Shown in pieces: positions 29,436 to 37,770 of a stretch of DNA of 64,000 nt. The notes beneath the pieces were generated by a model. It was given only the letters and a program-made list of their open reading frames with translations, was not told the DNA's origin and did not search any database. The translations under genes were made by a program, and so were the position numbers. Source of the stretch: Methylophaga sp. (GTDB lineage Bacteria; Pseudomonadota; Gammaproteobacteria; Nitrosococcales; Methylophagaceae); assembly GCA_026988435.1 (NCBI GenBank), contig JALSLH010000093.1, positions 1 to 64,000 on the forward strand, read 5' to 3'. Each line of letters starts with the position of its first letter. The stretch's first letter is position 1.

Positions 29436-29942
29436 ATGAATATCACTGCTGTTACAAGTCCGCTTACCTCTACAGCACCCAAACGCACCCCTGTTTCACT
29501 CGAAAAAGATACCTCGACAAATAAGCTATCTGAACAAGATCTGCAGCAAATCAAACAATTAAAAACACGCGATAGTATCGTTCGAGCCCATGAAATGGCA
29601 CACATTACTGCGGGTCATGGCATTACAAAAGGTAGCGCACATTTTAGCCTCCAACGCGGAGCCGATGGAATTCAATATGCAACCGGTGGTGAGGTGCAAA
29701 TAGATACATCAAAAATTGCAGCCGATCCCGTGGCCACTTTAAAAAAAGCTATTCAAATTCAAACCGCCGCGCTCGCCCCTTTGCAACCGTCATCACAAGA
29801 TCGTACTATTGCTGCTAATGCTGCACAAATGGCCATTGAAGCGCAGGCAGAAATAAAACAACAAGCCAATAAAAATGCGTCTAGTAATGATTCCCCAGAT
29901 AAAGAAAATACTATCGGAGAATTACTCGACTTCAAAGTTTGA
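29436..29942 (+). CDS. SprA-related putative metalloprotease-like protein
   Basis: This 168-residue protein has an HExxH zinc-protease motif, H52-E53-M-A-H56 in 'RAHEMAHITAGH', followed by 'GADGIQYATGGEVQIDTS'. That is the pattern of SprA-related proteins as I remember them. There is no signal peptide. The C-terminal third is Ala/Gln-rich and helical. It follows the rod-like gene by 19 nt, and the pair may work together. Proteolytic activity is predicted from the motif only. Confidence 0.78.
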   Translation: MNITAVTSPLTSTAPKRTPVSLEKDTSTNKLSEQDLQQIKQLKTRDSIVRAHEMAHITAGHGITKGSAHFSLQRGADGIQYATGGEVQIDTSKIAADPVATLKKAIQIQTAALAPLQPSSQDRTIAANAAQMAIEAQAEIKQQANKNASSNDSPDKENTIGELLDFKV

Positions 29943-29995
29943 CCATTTCCGTTTAAAATACCCTATACCCTATTCTAAATTCATCAAATATTATA

Positions 29996-30799
29996 TTGAC
30001 CTCATACGCTCCTACGCCCCTTTCTTTATCAATTATTCAATCTCAGCTAAATCAAAACACGCTTGATTTACTAGATGAAGTATTAATACACCAATCTGTT
30101 GCTTCAACTAATGATGAGTTATGGCAACGACAATCTGATGGAAAAAATACGCCCGCTGCTTGTCTAACTGAAACACAAACAGCAGGCCGTGGCCGGCGAG
30201 GTGATCTGTGGCATTCTCCTGCTTCTGGAAACTTATACCTATCTATAATATGGCCATTTCCCGCAGAAACAGCGCTTAATGGCCTTACGATTGCTATTGG
30301 AATAAGCCTGATAAATACCCTGAAAGAATTAGGAATCAATGGTTTACAGATAAAATGGCCGAATGATATTTTACATAAAAGACGAAAGTTAGCCGGAATT
30401 CTAGTAGAATCACGTTTCGGTAAACAACAAAATACCGTTGTGGGCATCGGCCTCAATTTTGAGCTTCCGACTGCTACTCAACAACAAATTCAACAATCAA
30501 CCACCAGTCTTCAACAGCTTTGTACAAACGTACCCTGTAGAAATGAACTGGCAGGAAAAATAATTAATACAATGATAGAAACATTACAACACTTCCAAAG
30601 TCATGGTTTGCATGATTTTATTAGCCAATGGCCGCAATATGATGCATTAGATAATCAAGCCATTACATTAATCAATGATACTCAACACACTGATGCAATA
30701 GCACGTGGCATCAATGAACAAGGTGAGCTCCGTTATCAAATCGGTGATAAAATTCATACCCTGTCTAACAGCCATATCAGCATAAGGTTTGCATCATGA
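29996..30799 (+). CDS. birA: Biotin--[acetyl-CoA carboxylase] ligase, monofunctional
   Basis: BirA attaches biotin to the AccB carrier protein. The 267-residue protein has the substrate motif 'VASTNDELW', the biotin loop 'AGRGRRGDLWHSPASGNLYLSI' and 'IKWPNDILHKRRKLAGILVES'. It lacks the N-terminal helix-turn-helix of E. coli BirA, so it should not act as the bio operon repressor. The start is uncertain: TTG 29996 is the only plausible start before the conserved region and has no clear ribosome-binding site. It overlaps coaX by 4 nt. Confidence 0.93.
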   Translation: MTSYAPTPLSLSIIQSQLNQNTLDLLDEVLIHQSVASTNDELWQRQSDGKNTPAACLTETQTAGRGRRGDLWHSPASGNLYLSIIWPFPAETALNGLTIAIGISLINTLKELGINGLQIKWPNDILHKRRKLAGILVESRFGKQQNTVVGIGLNFELPTATQQQIQQSTTSLQQLCTNVPCRNELAGKIINTMIETLQHFQSHGLHDFISQWPQYDALDNQAITLINDTQHTDAIARGINEQGELRYQIGDKIHTLSNSHISIRFAS

Positions 30800-31725
30800 A
30801 ATTATTAGTCGATATTGGTAATACCCGAGTCAAATGGGCAGTACTTGAAAAAGGTGGCCCAATCGAAAGCCATCATTTCACTCGTAAAAAAACAACCATC
30901 AAAACATCGCTCACCAGCGAATGGAAAGCACTCGAAGGGATCGAATCTATTCATGTTTCTAATGTTGCAGGCGATAAAATAGCCCAGCAACTGACCGAGT
31001 GGGCAGAAAAGAAATGGCAGATCACACCGACATTTGTAAAAAGTGAATCCAAACGCTTTGGCGTAACAAATTCTTATTCTGACCCTGAATTATTAGGCAT
31101 TGATCGCTGGTTAGCGATTATTGCGGCAAGACAACATGCACGCCAAGCCACCTGCATTATTGATTGTGGCACTGCCATTACTGTTGATATTGTTACCAAA
31201 TATGGCATTCACCAAGGCGGTATGATTTTGCCCGGTTTGTCACTGATGCGTGAAGCATTAGGTGATAATACCAATATGAGTGAAAACGCCGAAATCAGCG
31301 ATTTTAAAACCTTAGCCGTGAATACTCAAAGCGCAATTCAAGCCGGTACACTTTATACCGTATCCGCAAGTTTAGAACGCCTTATTGATGACCTAACGAC
31401 TCAATTTGATAATAAAATCCGCTTTATTATCACTGGCGGCGATGCAGAAACAATATTGCCATTAATTAGCGCATCGATCTCACATTACCCTGACATCGTA
31501 TTAAAAGGCCTCGCCTATTACGCCCGTCAAGGTGATAAAAAGCCACATCATCCACAACACGTCAAAACTGAAGAAACCACAGAAGCTGTGGAAGCTGTGG
31601 AAGCTGTGGAAGCTGTGGAAGCTGTGGAAGCTGTGGAAGCTGTGGAAGCTGTGGAAGCTGTGGAAGCTGTGGAAGCTGTGGAAGCTGTGGAAGCTGTGGA
31701 AGCTGTGGAAGCTGTGGAAGCATAA
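30796..31725 (+). CDS. coaX: Type III pantothenate kinase with a repetitive C-terminal tail
   Basis: CoaX phosphorylates pantothenate, the first step of CoA synthesis. The ASKHA fold is visible: '[13 protein letters not shown]' at the N-terminus, '[14 protein letters not shown]', '[14 protein letters not shown]' and 'GGMILPGL'. The catalytic domain would end near residue 250-260. After a histidine-rich linker and TEETT, the protein continues as 15 perfect EAV tripeptides plus EA, from a 9-bp DNA repeat. The total of 309 residues exceeds the usual 240-260. The tail is outside the kinase fold, so activity is likely kept. Confidence 0.95.
   Translation: MKLLVDIGNTRVKWAVLEKGGPIESHHFTRKKTTIKTSLTSEWKALEGIESIHVSNVAGDKIAQQLTEWAEKKWQITPTFVKSESKRFGVTNSYSDPELLGIDRWLAIIAARQHARQATCIIDCGTAITVDIVTKYGIHQGGMILPGLSLMREALGDNTNMSENAEISDFKTLAVNTQSAIQAGTLYTVSASLERLIDDLTTQFDNKIRFIITGGDAETILPLISASISHYPDIVLKGLAYYARQGDKKPHHPQHVKTEETTEAVEAVEAVEAVEAVEAVEAVEAVEAVEAVEAVEAVEAVEAVEAVEA
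31582..31722 (+). repeat. Tandem 9-bp repeat (GAAGCTGTG), 15 perfect copies
   Basis: The unit GAAGCTGTG repeats without a single mismatch from 31582 to 31716, followed by a partial GAAGCA and the stop codon. All copies are in frame in coaX (Glu-Ala-Val). Complete identity implies recent expansion by slippage or recombination, so copy number may vary between strains. Confidence 0.99.
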
Positions 31726-31728
31726 AGT

Positions 31729-32373
31729 TTGTCGAACCGCGACATAGAAAGCAACAAAGACAAGCAAATAAAAGCTGCTGCCTACTATGACAAGTTTTCA
31801 CGAATATATGATTTACTCTCTCCCAGGCATTATTATCATAAAGCAAGATTGCAAGCGGTAAAGGAATTACAACTTTCCAAAGGTAAAACAGTTTTAAATA
31901 TTCCTGTAGGTACCGGCCAGAATTTTGACTATTTCCAGCACTATCTAAACAATACAGGTTTGATTATAGGTGTTGATATTTCAGCAGGAATGTTAGATAA
32001 AGCCCAGAAAAAGATCGAGAAAAACCAGTGGATAAACATCCAACTGTTAAATCAAAATGTAACAAATCTAAAGGCAGACGTCGAGGGTGTTGACTCGATT
32101 TTATGTGATCTCGGCCTATCTGGTTTCCCGCAATGGCAACACGTTATTGATTCGTTAATCTCAATGTTATCGCCCAATGGACGTATTGTTATTATGGATT
32201 GGTATATTGAAAAGCCTTCTTTCACAGGGCTGCTTGTTCAATGGATTGGCCGGGGCGAAGTCAATAGGCCACTTTGGCAATATTTAGAAACTAAAGTAAC
32301 TGATTTTCACGTTGATTCATCATTTAATCGTGGTAATGTATTTGTAGCATCTGGAACTAAAATAGCTCCATAA
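31729..32373 (+). CDS. Class I SAM-dependent methyltransferase
   Basis: This 214-residue protein has a UbiE-like start ('[17 protein letters not shown]'), motif I '[14 protein letters not shown]' (an unusual PVGTG in place of GCGTG), motif II 'GVDISAGML' and a later '[15 protein letters not shown]'. The substrate is unknown. The start is probably TTG 31729, 3 nt after the coaX stop, with GGAAG from the last repeat unit 8 nt upstream. It lies in the same frame as coaX, with only the TAA between them. Confidence 0.85.
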   Translation: MSNRDIESNKDKQIKAAAYYDKFSRIYDLLSPRHYYHKARLQAVKELQLSKGKTVLNIPVGTGQNFDYFQHYLNNTGLIIGVDISAGMLDKAQKKIEKNQWINIQLLNQNVTNLKADVEGVDSILCDLGLSGFPQWQHVIDSLISMLSPNGRIVIMDWYIEKPSFTGLLVQWIGRGEVNRPLWQYLETKVTDFHVDSSFNRGNVFVASGTKIAP

Positions 32374-32415
32374 CTTCTAAACATTCGATTCTTACAATTA
32401 AATTGGTAAGCCAAA

Positions 32416-33339
32416 ATGAATAATCTTAAATTTATCTTTTTTACCCTACTCTCCTTGATGATTTTTTCTTCTGCCCATGCAAACTCTACCTGTGCTCACA
32501 ATAATGTAAAACTACAGGTTTTAGGGTCTGGAGGTCCAGAGTTAGGTGACCAACGTGCTTCAAGCAGTTATCTAATCTGGATAAATGGCAAAGCAAGTGT
32601 ATTAATTGATGCCGGTGCAGGCAGTAGCCTAAATTTTGAAAAGTCCTCCGCTAAATTTGAAGATCTACAAGCCATCGTCTTTAGTCATTTTCATGTCGAT
32701 CATAGTGCTGATTTTCCCGCTTATATCAAAGGTTCATTTTTCACACCTCGGCAGAATGACTTGCCGGTGTTTGGCCCTGAAGGTAATGCTTTAATGCCCT
32801 CTACAACTGAATTTGTAGAAAAAATCTTGGGCGACACTGGTGCATTTTCATATTTACAAAATTTTGTGAATACTGAACAAGCTAGTAGTTATCATCTTCA
32901 AAGTCATAATGTGCCCTTAACACCACACAAAATTCAACACTATCCACTAACAGATAATTTAAGCCTTAGCGCTATTCCCGTTCATCATGGGCCTCTTGCT
33001 GCTGTTGCATGGCGAGTTAATGTGTTTGATTGCTCAATCACTTTCTCCGGCGATATGAATAACCAGTATAAAACACTAGCAAAACTAGCAAAAAACACCG
33101 ATATTTTAGTGATGCATAATGCCATTCCTGAATCAGCCAAAGGTATTGCCGCAAACTTGCATATGAAACCTGCTGAAATGGGTAAAATTGCTAACAAGGC
33201 CAACGCTAAGTCAGTGGTGATTTCACATCGAATGCTTCGCACTTTAGGCCATGAAGCTGAAACGAAACAACTTATGGAAAAAAATTACTGCGGCCCCATT
33301 AACTTTGCAGATGATTTGGATGTATTTCCTATTCCATAG
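32416..33339 (+). CDS. Secreted metallo-beta-lactamase-fold hydrolase
   Basis: This 307-residue protein has a Sec signal peptide (cleavage after AHA, about residue 22) and the zinc site HFHVDH ('VFSHFHVDHSADFPAY'), with further histidines in 'IPVHHGPL' and 'SGDM', 'SHRML'. The fold is closest to the RNase Z/arylsulfatase-like branch, but export to the periplasm argues against tRNA processing. An environmental ester or sulfate-ester hydrolase is possible. It has its own ribosome-binding region and is followed by an inverted repeat. Confidence 0.88.
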   Translation: MNNLKFIFFTLLSLMIFSSAHANSTCAHNNVKLQVLGSGGPELGDQRASSSYLIWINGKASVLIDAGAGSSLNFEKSSAKFEDLQAIVFSHFHVDHSADFPAYIKGSFFTPRQNDLPVFGPEGNALMPSTTEFVEKILGDTGAFSYLQNFVNTEQASSYHLQSHNVPLTPHKIQHYPLTDNLSLSAIPVHHGPLAAVAWRVNVFDCSITFSGDMNNQYKTLAKLAKNTDILVMHNAIPESAKGIAANLHMKPAEMGKIANKANAKSVVISHRMLRTLGHEAETKQLMEKNYCGPINFADDLDVFPIP

Positions 33340-33351
33340 ATATAATTATTT

Positions 33352-33423
33352 GTCATTCTGGTATGCTTCAAGCCGGAATCTAATAGCTCAATAAGACTCC
33401 GGCTTAAAGCATACCGGTGTGAC
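33352..33423. repeat. Palindromic intergenic repeat (GTCAT family)
   Basis: Two 30-nt arms (33352-33381 and 33394-33423) are near-complementary around a 12-nt centre. The outer ends read GTCAT and GTGAC; the arms contain GGTATGCTT and AAGCCGGA blocks. It lies just after the hydrolase gene and may double as a transcription stop. A related element is at 38765-38865. Confidence 0.8.
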
Positions 33424-33521
33424 GGAATAGCGAAAGCCTTGATTTGATAGTCTCGACAATAAATTACCATTTGTCAGCTCAGGCAATCTACTGTAATCTT
33501 CGCACCCTGAAACAGAACAAT

Positions 33522-33611
33522 GGAGAGCTGGCCGAGCGGCCGATGGCGCACGCCTGGAAAGTGTGTATAGGTTTATCCCTATCGAGGGTTCGAATCCCTC
33601 GCTCTCCGCCA
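33522..33611 (+). tRNA. tRNA-Ser (anticodon GGA)
   Basis: The 90-nt gene has the long variable arm typical of serine tRNAs and encoded CCA. The acceptor GGAGAGC pairs with GCTCTCC, and anticodon loop CTGGAAA reads GGA. It forms the left border of the mobile patch. Confidence 0.96.
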
Positions 33612-33635
33612 CCTTCACACTCCCTTATACTTTCC

Positions 33636-33754
33636 TTGTTTACCCTTGATTATCTACTTACTAGGCCTTTTATCGAATTTTATATAAATATCTAATCTTG
33701 ACCCCATGATAACGCTTTGTTTCCCCTTGATTATGATATTACTAGGCGTTATAG
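33636..33754. repeat. Imperfect direct repeat left of the IS91 transposase
   Basis: Two copies about 38 nt long start at 33636 and 33717 (81 nt apart) and share TTGTTT-CCCTTGATTAT and TTACTAGGC. The second copy is bounded by ATAACGC and GCGTTAT in inverted orientation, a weak attC-like look. The 259-nt stretch from tRNA-Ser to the transposase otherwise holds no gene. Confidence 0.6.
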
Positions 33755-33870
33755 TCCGTATATGTATAAGAATTACAGGGAAACTCCTTTCCCGTTAATA
33801 ACAAGTTGTACAAATCGCTCCGCGAAGATCAAGTCAGTGCGCCACTGCAACTAACTGATAAATAAGGGAT

Positions 33871-35100
33871 ATGTCTAATCGAAAACTACAAAACCTGTTT
33901 AGAAGTCATCTCGATTATTTAGACAGGCTTCCTCAACCTCTAAAAAATAGGAAGGCGATTAGTGCCATTGCGTTTTGCCGTACCCCGGATATGGGGACGA
34001 GTTATTTCACGTGTGATAAGCAGCATAAGCCCATTGAGCAGTTTCATGCCTGCCGAAACCGCAGTTGTTATGTCTGTGCTTTAAAATCTAAGCAGGATTG
34101 GATTGAAAAACAAAAAAAACGTCTCCTTAATGTGCCTCATTTCCATGTTATCTTCACTTTGCCTCATGAGTATTTATCGCTGTGGCGATATAATCAAGCT
34201 TTGTTTGCGTCTATTTTGTTTAAGGCGTCTAAAGAAACCCTGTTAGAGTTGATGGCGGATACTAAGTATCACGGTGTACTACCCGGCTTGATGATCGCGC
34301 TTCATACGTGGGGCAGGAAGTTGACTTTGCACCCTCATGTGCATTGTTTGATTTCTGCGGGTGGGGTTAATGCGTCACATCATTGGCAGGAGTGTGGTCA
34401 ATTTTTATTACCTGTTCGGGTGGTGAAGTCTCTTTATCAGGGTAAGGTGCAAAGCTTCATAAAACAGGCTGTCGAGGATAAGGTATTATCGCTTCCATCT
34501 GATATGTCGATGACTGAGTTTCGTCGTTTATATCAACAGACTTACCGAAAAGAGTGGTGTGTGAGAATTGAGGAGCGATATGACCATGGCAAGGGGGTGA
34601 TGTTGTATTTGTCTCGCTATATCAAAGGAGGACCAGTATCACCCGAGCAAATTACATTTTGTGACAGGCAACAGGCGGTGCTTCGGTATTTAGATCATCG
34701 AGATAAGCAGATCAAAGACGTTACGCTGTCGTGTAAGGAGTTAATCAAACGTATTTTAGAGCATGTATCGCCAATAGGGTTTCATACGGTACGTCATTAT
34801 GGGCTTTATGCGGCCAGCAGTGGAAAACGACAATTGAGTTGTGTAAAAGATAAAGGAACACTGGTACATGCTAAAGTAGGCACTGGTGAAATCATAAGGA
34901 ATATGGTACTTTCGTGTAAAACCTGTGGGGGCGTTGTTCATCTGATTCATCGTTCATGGAAAAAGCATTCAAAAGCTTTTTCTATTAATAGAGAAACTAG
35001 TGAAAGCCCCTTTGTACAATCGGGTAGCCGAGGGTCTCTAACCCTCAGCCCCCACAACACCCTGCATGCGGCTCCGCACAGGGCGTTTCACTTAGGATAG
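33871..35100 (+). CDS. IS91-family (Y2 rolling-circle) transposase, C-terminus altered
   Basis: The protein has the family layout: an N-terminal zinc finger ('CRNRSCYVCALKSKQDWIEKQ'), the HUH region 'HPHVHCLISAGG' near residue 155 and the two catalytic tyrosines Y246 and Y250 in 'YLSRYIKGG'. A late CxxC ('SCKTCGG') follows. Only about 383 of the 409 residues come from the IS. The final 26 are read from the complementary strand of the group II intron, because the intron's 3' end lies near 35020. Catalytic parts are intact, so activity is possible. No IS end could be fixed on the right. Confidence 0.93.
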   Translation: MSNRKLQNLFRSHLDYLDRLPQPLKNRKAISAIAFCRTPDMGTSYFTCDKQHKPIEQFHACRNRSCYVCALKSKQDWIEKQKKRLLNVPHFHVIFTLPHEYLSLWRYNQALFASILFKASKETLLELMADTKYHGVLPGLMIALHTWGRKLTLHPHVHCLISAGGVNASHHWQECGQFLLPVRVVKSLYQGKVQSFIKQAVEDKVLSLPSDMSMTEFRRLYQQTYRKEWCVRIEERYDHGKGVMLYLSRYIKGGPVSPEQITFCDRQQAVLRYLDHRDKQIKDVTLSCKELIKRILEHVSPIGFHTVRHYGLYAASSGKRQLSCVKDKGTLVHAKVGTGEIIRNMVLSCKTCGGVVHLIHRSWKKHSKAFSINRETSESPFVQSGSRGSLTLSPHNTLHAAPHRAFHLG

Positions 35101-36939
35101 TGAAGTGCAATCCAGCCATCACGCAATGCATAAAGCCCTTCAGATTTTAAGTAATCAAGTGATAAAGCTTGATTGATCCCCGGGGATTTGGCACTGCGCC
35201 ATGGCCCTTTACTGGTGAGCCCACACGCCACTGCGGCTTGAACGTGTACACCTAATCTCATCAAATTCCTGACTTTGGTTCGAGGCTTTCGCCATTGTCG
35301 CCAGTAGGCCATTCGTACTCTGCGTCTGATCCATTGATCTAATTCAACACAGCGTTGATAGCTATTGGCTATTCCAAAATAGTTTATCCAACCACGTAAG
35401 TATTGGCTGAGTTTAAAGAGTTGATAGTGCATCGATACGCCCCAGTTGCGATTCGTCAACCGACGTACTTGCTGTTTAAAATTCAGCAAGCTCTTCGGGT
35501 GCCATTGAATGCGTCCTCCCTTGAAGGTGAATCCAAGGAATTTGCTATCACTGGTTTTAACGACGTGACTTTTGGTGGTGTTCACCACCAATTTCAAACG
35601 GTCATTCAAGAATCTGCTGATACTACTGAGCACTCGCTCACCTGCTCGGGGTGTCTTGACCAAAATAGTAAAGTCATCCGCGTAGCGAGCAAAGTGGTGG
35701 CCTCGTTTCTCCAGTTCTTTGTCCAAAGGATCGAGCATGATGTTGGCCAATAGCGGCGATAAAGGTCCGCCTTGTGGTACACCTTCTCGACTTTCACTAT
35801 AACGCTGCTTGTCAATGATCCCAGCTCGTAAGTAACGTTTGATCAGTTGAAGTACTCGCTTGTCCTTTACTTTATAGCCAAGGTAAGTCATCAGTAAATC
35901 ATGATCAACGCGGTCAAAGAATTTTGACAGATCAACATCAACGGCAATACGACGCCCCGTCTTAATGATGTCTTTAACCTGTTTCACCGCTTGTTGCCCA
36001 TTTCGATTTGGCCTAAACCCAAAACTATTGTTTGAGAAGGTGGGGTCGAATATAGGGGTTAATACTTGAGCAATTGCTTGTTGGATAACCCTATCTATGA
36101 TCGTCGGGATCCCCAGTTGGCGTTGTCCACCATCCGATTTATCAATCTCAACACGTTTGACAGGAAAGGGGCGGTATTGCCCTGAGCGAAGCTCAGCCAT
36201 AATACGTTTCCAGTTATCCGCTTTTGCCCAATCGGGAAATTCATCAATGGTCATGCCATCAATGCCAGCGGCCCCGTTGTTGGCTCGAACTCGTTTCCAT
36301 GCAGCCAATATATTGGCTGAACAGAGGATAAGTTCAAGTAAATTGCCACTAAAGGCTGGCTGCATGCTATTACGCTGAGTCACGTCACTACCGGTCGGCA
36401 TTCGTGTGTTCAAGTTGAGCAAGGCTCCTCCTTTATTCTAAATGTTCAGGCCTTGACCGTGTCCCAACCATTACGATGGGCATTTGGCTACTATGCCGTC
36501 TGCTGACTTCTGCTTAATCATCACCAAAATTACTCTCAGTGACGCTACCGGTTTCCATCTATTCGCTCTTTCCAGTGGATGACTCTGAAAAGCCGAGGCA
36601 CTTCTATACCAGAGCCTGACTGGTTATTGACCGATCGCTTGTTAAGCAGATCTCCCCAGATAAGAACATGAACTTTCCCTGCACTGCTGCATCATTTACG
36701 GTGGCCGTTAAATCACATGGCTTCGTTGTCTTGTGCCAACTCGCCTCCAGCCTACGCCTCATATGATGTTCTTGTTCATCAGCTCGCAGTTTTGCATCCG
36801 GCTTCCTTCGGACCAAACCTCGCGGTTAAGCCCTTGCCTTTTGCTAGTAGTTATCGTCTAATAACAACATGGTTTTCGACGGTGATCTTCCTACAGAGGA
36901 CTTTCACCTCATTAGTTCATGCCCATGCTGGGCGTACAC
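35020..36939 (-). mobile_element. Class C group II intron (about 1.92 kb)
   Basis: On the minus strand the element begins GTGTACGCCCAGC (36939 downward), encodes a reverse transcriptase, and ends about 35020 with the typical ...GGCTACCCGAT. Domain V is visible at 35058-35085 as a hairpin beginning CGCCCTG, with the CGC triad typical of class C introns. A domain VI hairpin is at 35030-35046. The 5' region 36423-36939 holds no protein gene and should be ribozyme domains I-III. The 5' exon is half of an integron attC site; the 3' exon is the IS91 region. Confidence 0.9.
35088..36422 (-). CDS. ltrA: Group II intron reverse transcriptase/maturase
   Basis: This 444-residue protein has RT motifs in order: 'GAAGIDGMTIDEF' (RT0/1), 'RQLGIPTIIDRVIQQAI', 'NSFGFRPNRNGQQAV', 'VDVDLSKFFDRVDHDLLM', 'GVPQGGPLSPLLANIMLD' and the catalytic YADD at 247-250. 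The maturase GIIM domain follows ('QYLRGWINYFGIA'). There is no C-terminal HNH endonuclease, as expected for class C introns, which insert at terminators or attC hairpins. All catalytic residues are intact. The stop codon lies just before domain V. Confidence 0.96.
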   Translation of the reverse strand: MLNLNTRMPTGSDVTQRNSMQPAFSGNLLELILCSANILAAWKRVRANNGAAGIDGMTIDEFPDWAKADNWKRIMAELRSGQYRPFPVKRVEIDKSDGGQRQLGIPTIIDRVIQQAIAQVLTPIFDPTFSNNSFGFRPNRNGQQAVKQVKDIIKTGRRIAVDVDLSKFFDRVDHDLLMTYLGYKVKDKRVLQLIKRYLRAGIIDKQRYSESREGVPQGGPLSPLLANIMLDPLDKELEKRGHHFARYADDFTILVKTPRAGERVLSSISRFLNDRLKLVVNTTKSHVVKTSDSKFLGFTFKGGRIQWHPKSLLNFKQQVRRLTNRNWGVSMHYQLFKLSQYLRGWINYFGIANSYQRCVELDQWIRRRVRMAYWRQWRKPRTKVRNLMRLGVHVQAAVACGLTSKGPWRSAKSPGINQALSLDYLKSEGLYALRDGWIALHYPK

Positions 36940-37051
36940 AAATAGATCAAGCGGAATTTGCAATCGTACCTTTCGGAAAGATCGGCGAATTTTCAAGCGC
37001 ATGATCTTTTTTTTAGGCATTATGCAAATCCGCTTATCTAAAACGTTAGGG
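36940..37051 (+). other. Integron attC-like site, left end replaced by the intron
   Basis: Arms at 36944-36962 and 37023-37039 pair along AGAT-AAGCGGA-TTTGCA, and the left arm has two unpaired extra bases (C36948 and one A near 36955), the extrahelical-base hallmark of attC. The right end is GTTAGGG (37045-37051), close to the R' consensus GTTRRRY. The matching R'' (RYYYAAC) is missing because the intron starts exactly there. An inner hairpin AAAGATC/GATCTTT forms the variable terminal part. Confidence 0.72.
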
Positions 37052-37063
37052 TTCGAGAAATCA

Positions 37064-37699
37064 ATGGCAACTAAAGTAAACTTCTTTGACAAAAACTTAG
37101 TTATCTACCGAGAACTTTCCAATGTTCTTGGTTTGGGACTGCTGATAAGTGTTTTTTGCATTGGTTTTGGAGCATGGTTTCTAAAATCAATGCCAGATGA
37201 AATATTTCCTCGCGTTTTCGGAATGCTATTTATCACTATCGGTATTTTGGTTTTAATTGGTTTACCTAAATATTATGGCAAAATGAAAAACAAGTCTGGC
37301 GCAATCATATTTGAAGCTGACGTAAAAGGAATCTCTGAAGGATCGCCATTAAATACTCTTGAAAATAACTACGCTTGGAATAGTATTGAAAAAATCATAT
37401 TAGCCTCGAAGCATATTGAAAAGGGGCTTGATAGTGACGGAGCATCCCATAGCTGGAATATTATGTTTATTTTTTTAAATAAAAAAACAAATAATAATTT
37501 TGGTCTCATACAACGCAGTAAAAAACAGATTAGCATTTCTCCAAAAGGGCATAACTTTATATCCATTCAGCTTCCAAAAAATAGCTTAATTGATATTAGA
37601 GAAAAACTAGCTTCTCTATCAAAGAATCAAATAGAAATATCTGTTTGTAAACATTTTGAATTTCATTACGGTAAAGACATTGAAGCAATTACACCCTAA
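37064..37699 (+). CDS. Integron-cassette-like gene, membrane protein of unknown function
   Basis: I do not recognise this 211-residue protein. It has two membrane helices near the N-terminus (about residues 21-43 and 48-68) and a soluble C-terminal domain with many Lys, Asn and Ile; the DNA is more AT-rich than its neighbours. I chose ATG 37064, 13 nt after the attC GTTAGGG, the usual position of a cassette gene start. Longer in-frame readings run into the attC and the intron. No second attC is visible downstream, so the cassette has lost its own recombination site or was cut off. Confidence 0.7.
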   Translation: MATKVNFFDKNLVIYRELSNVLGLGLLISVFCIGFGAWFLKSMPDEIFPRVFGMLFITIGILVLIGLPKYYGKMKNKSGAIIFEADVKGISEGSPLNTLENNYAWNSIEKIILASKHIEKGLDSDGASHSWNIMFIFLNKKTNNNFGLIQRSKKQISISPKGHNFISIQLPKNSLIDIREKLASLSKNQIEISVCKHFEFHYGKDIEAITP

Positions 37700-37770
37700 A
37701 AAATCGCTCAACTTGACCGTGATCCTCCCCCACTAAAGTGGACACCAAAATCCAACAACAAGATGAGGCA

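Noticed and set aside
29438-29590. Flagellar gene cluster around the rod-like protein
   Set aside because: No flagellar export, hook or ring genes are present; the rod-like protein lacks the central domain.
31582-31722. Possible CRISPR array
   Set aside because: The repeats are 9 bp, directly adjacent and have no spacers.
31501-31846. Overlapping ORFs in several frames across the 9-bp repeat (Leu-Pro-Gln, Ser-Thr-Ala and Phe-His-Ser repeats)
   Set aside because: A repeat length divisible by three without stop codons keeps every frame open. Only the coaX frame joins a conserved protein.
36604-37004. Short ORFs in the stretch 5' of the intron reverse transcriptase
   Set aside because: This is structured ribozyme RNA (domains I-III) of the group II intron; the reading frames are incidental.
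36869-37063. N-terminal extension of the cassette gene
   Set aside because: The upstream part is translated intron and attC sequence. ATG 37064 fits the cassette layout.
33842-37770. Complete integron
   Set aside because: No integrase gene, no attI and only one half attC are visible in this window.
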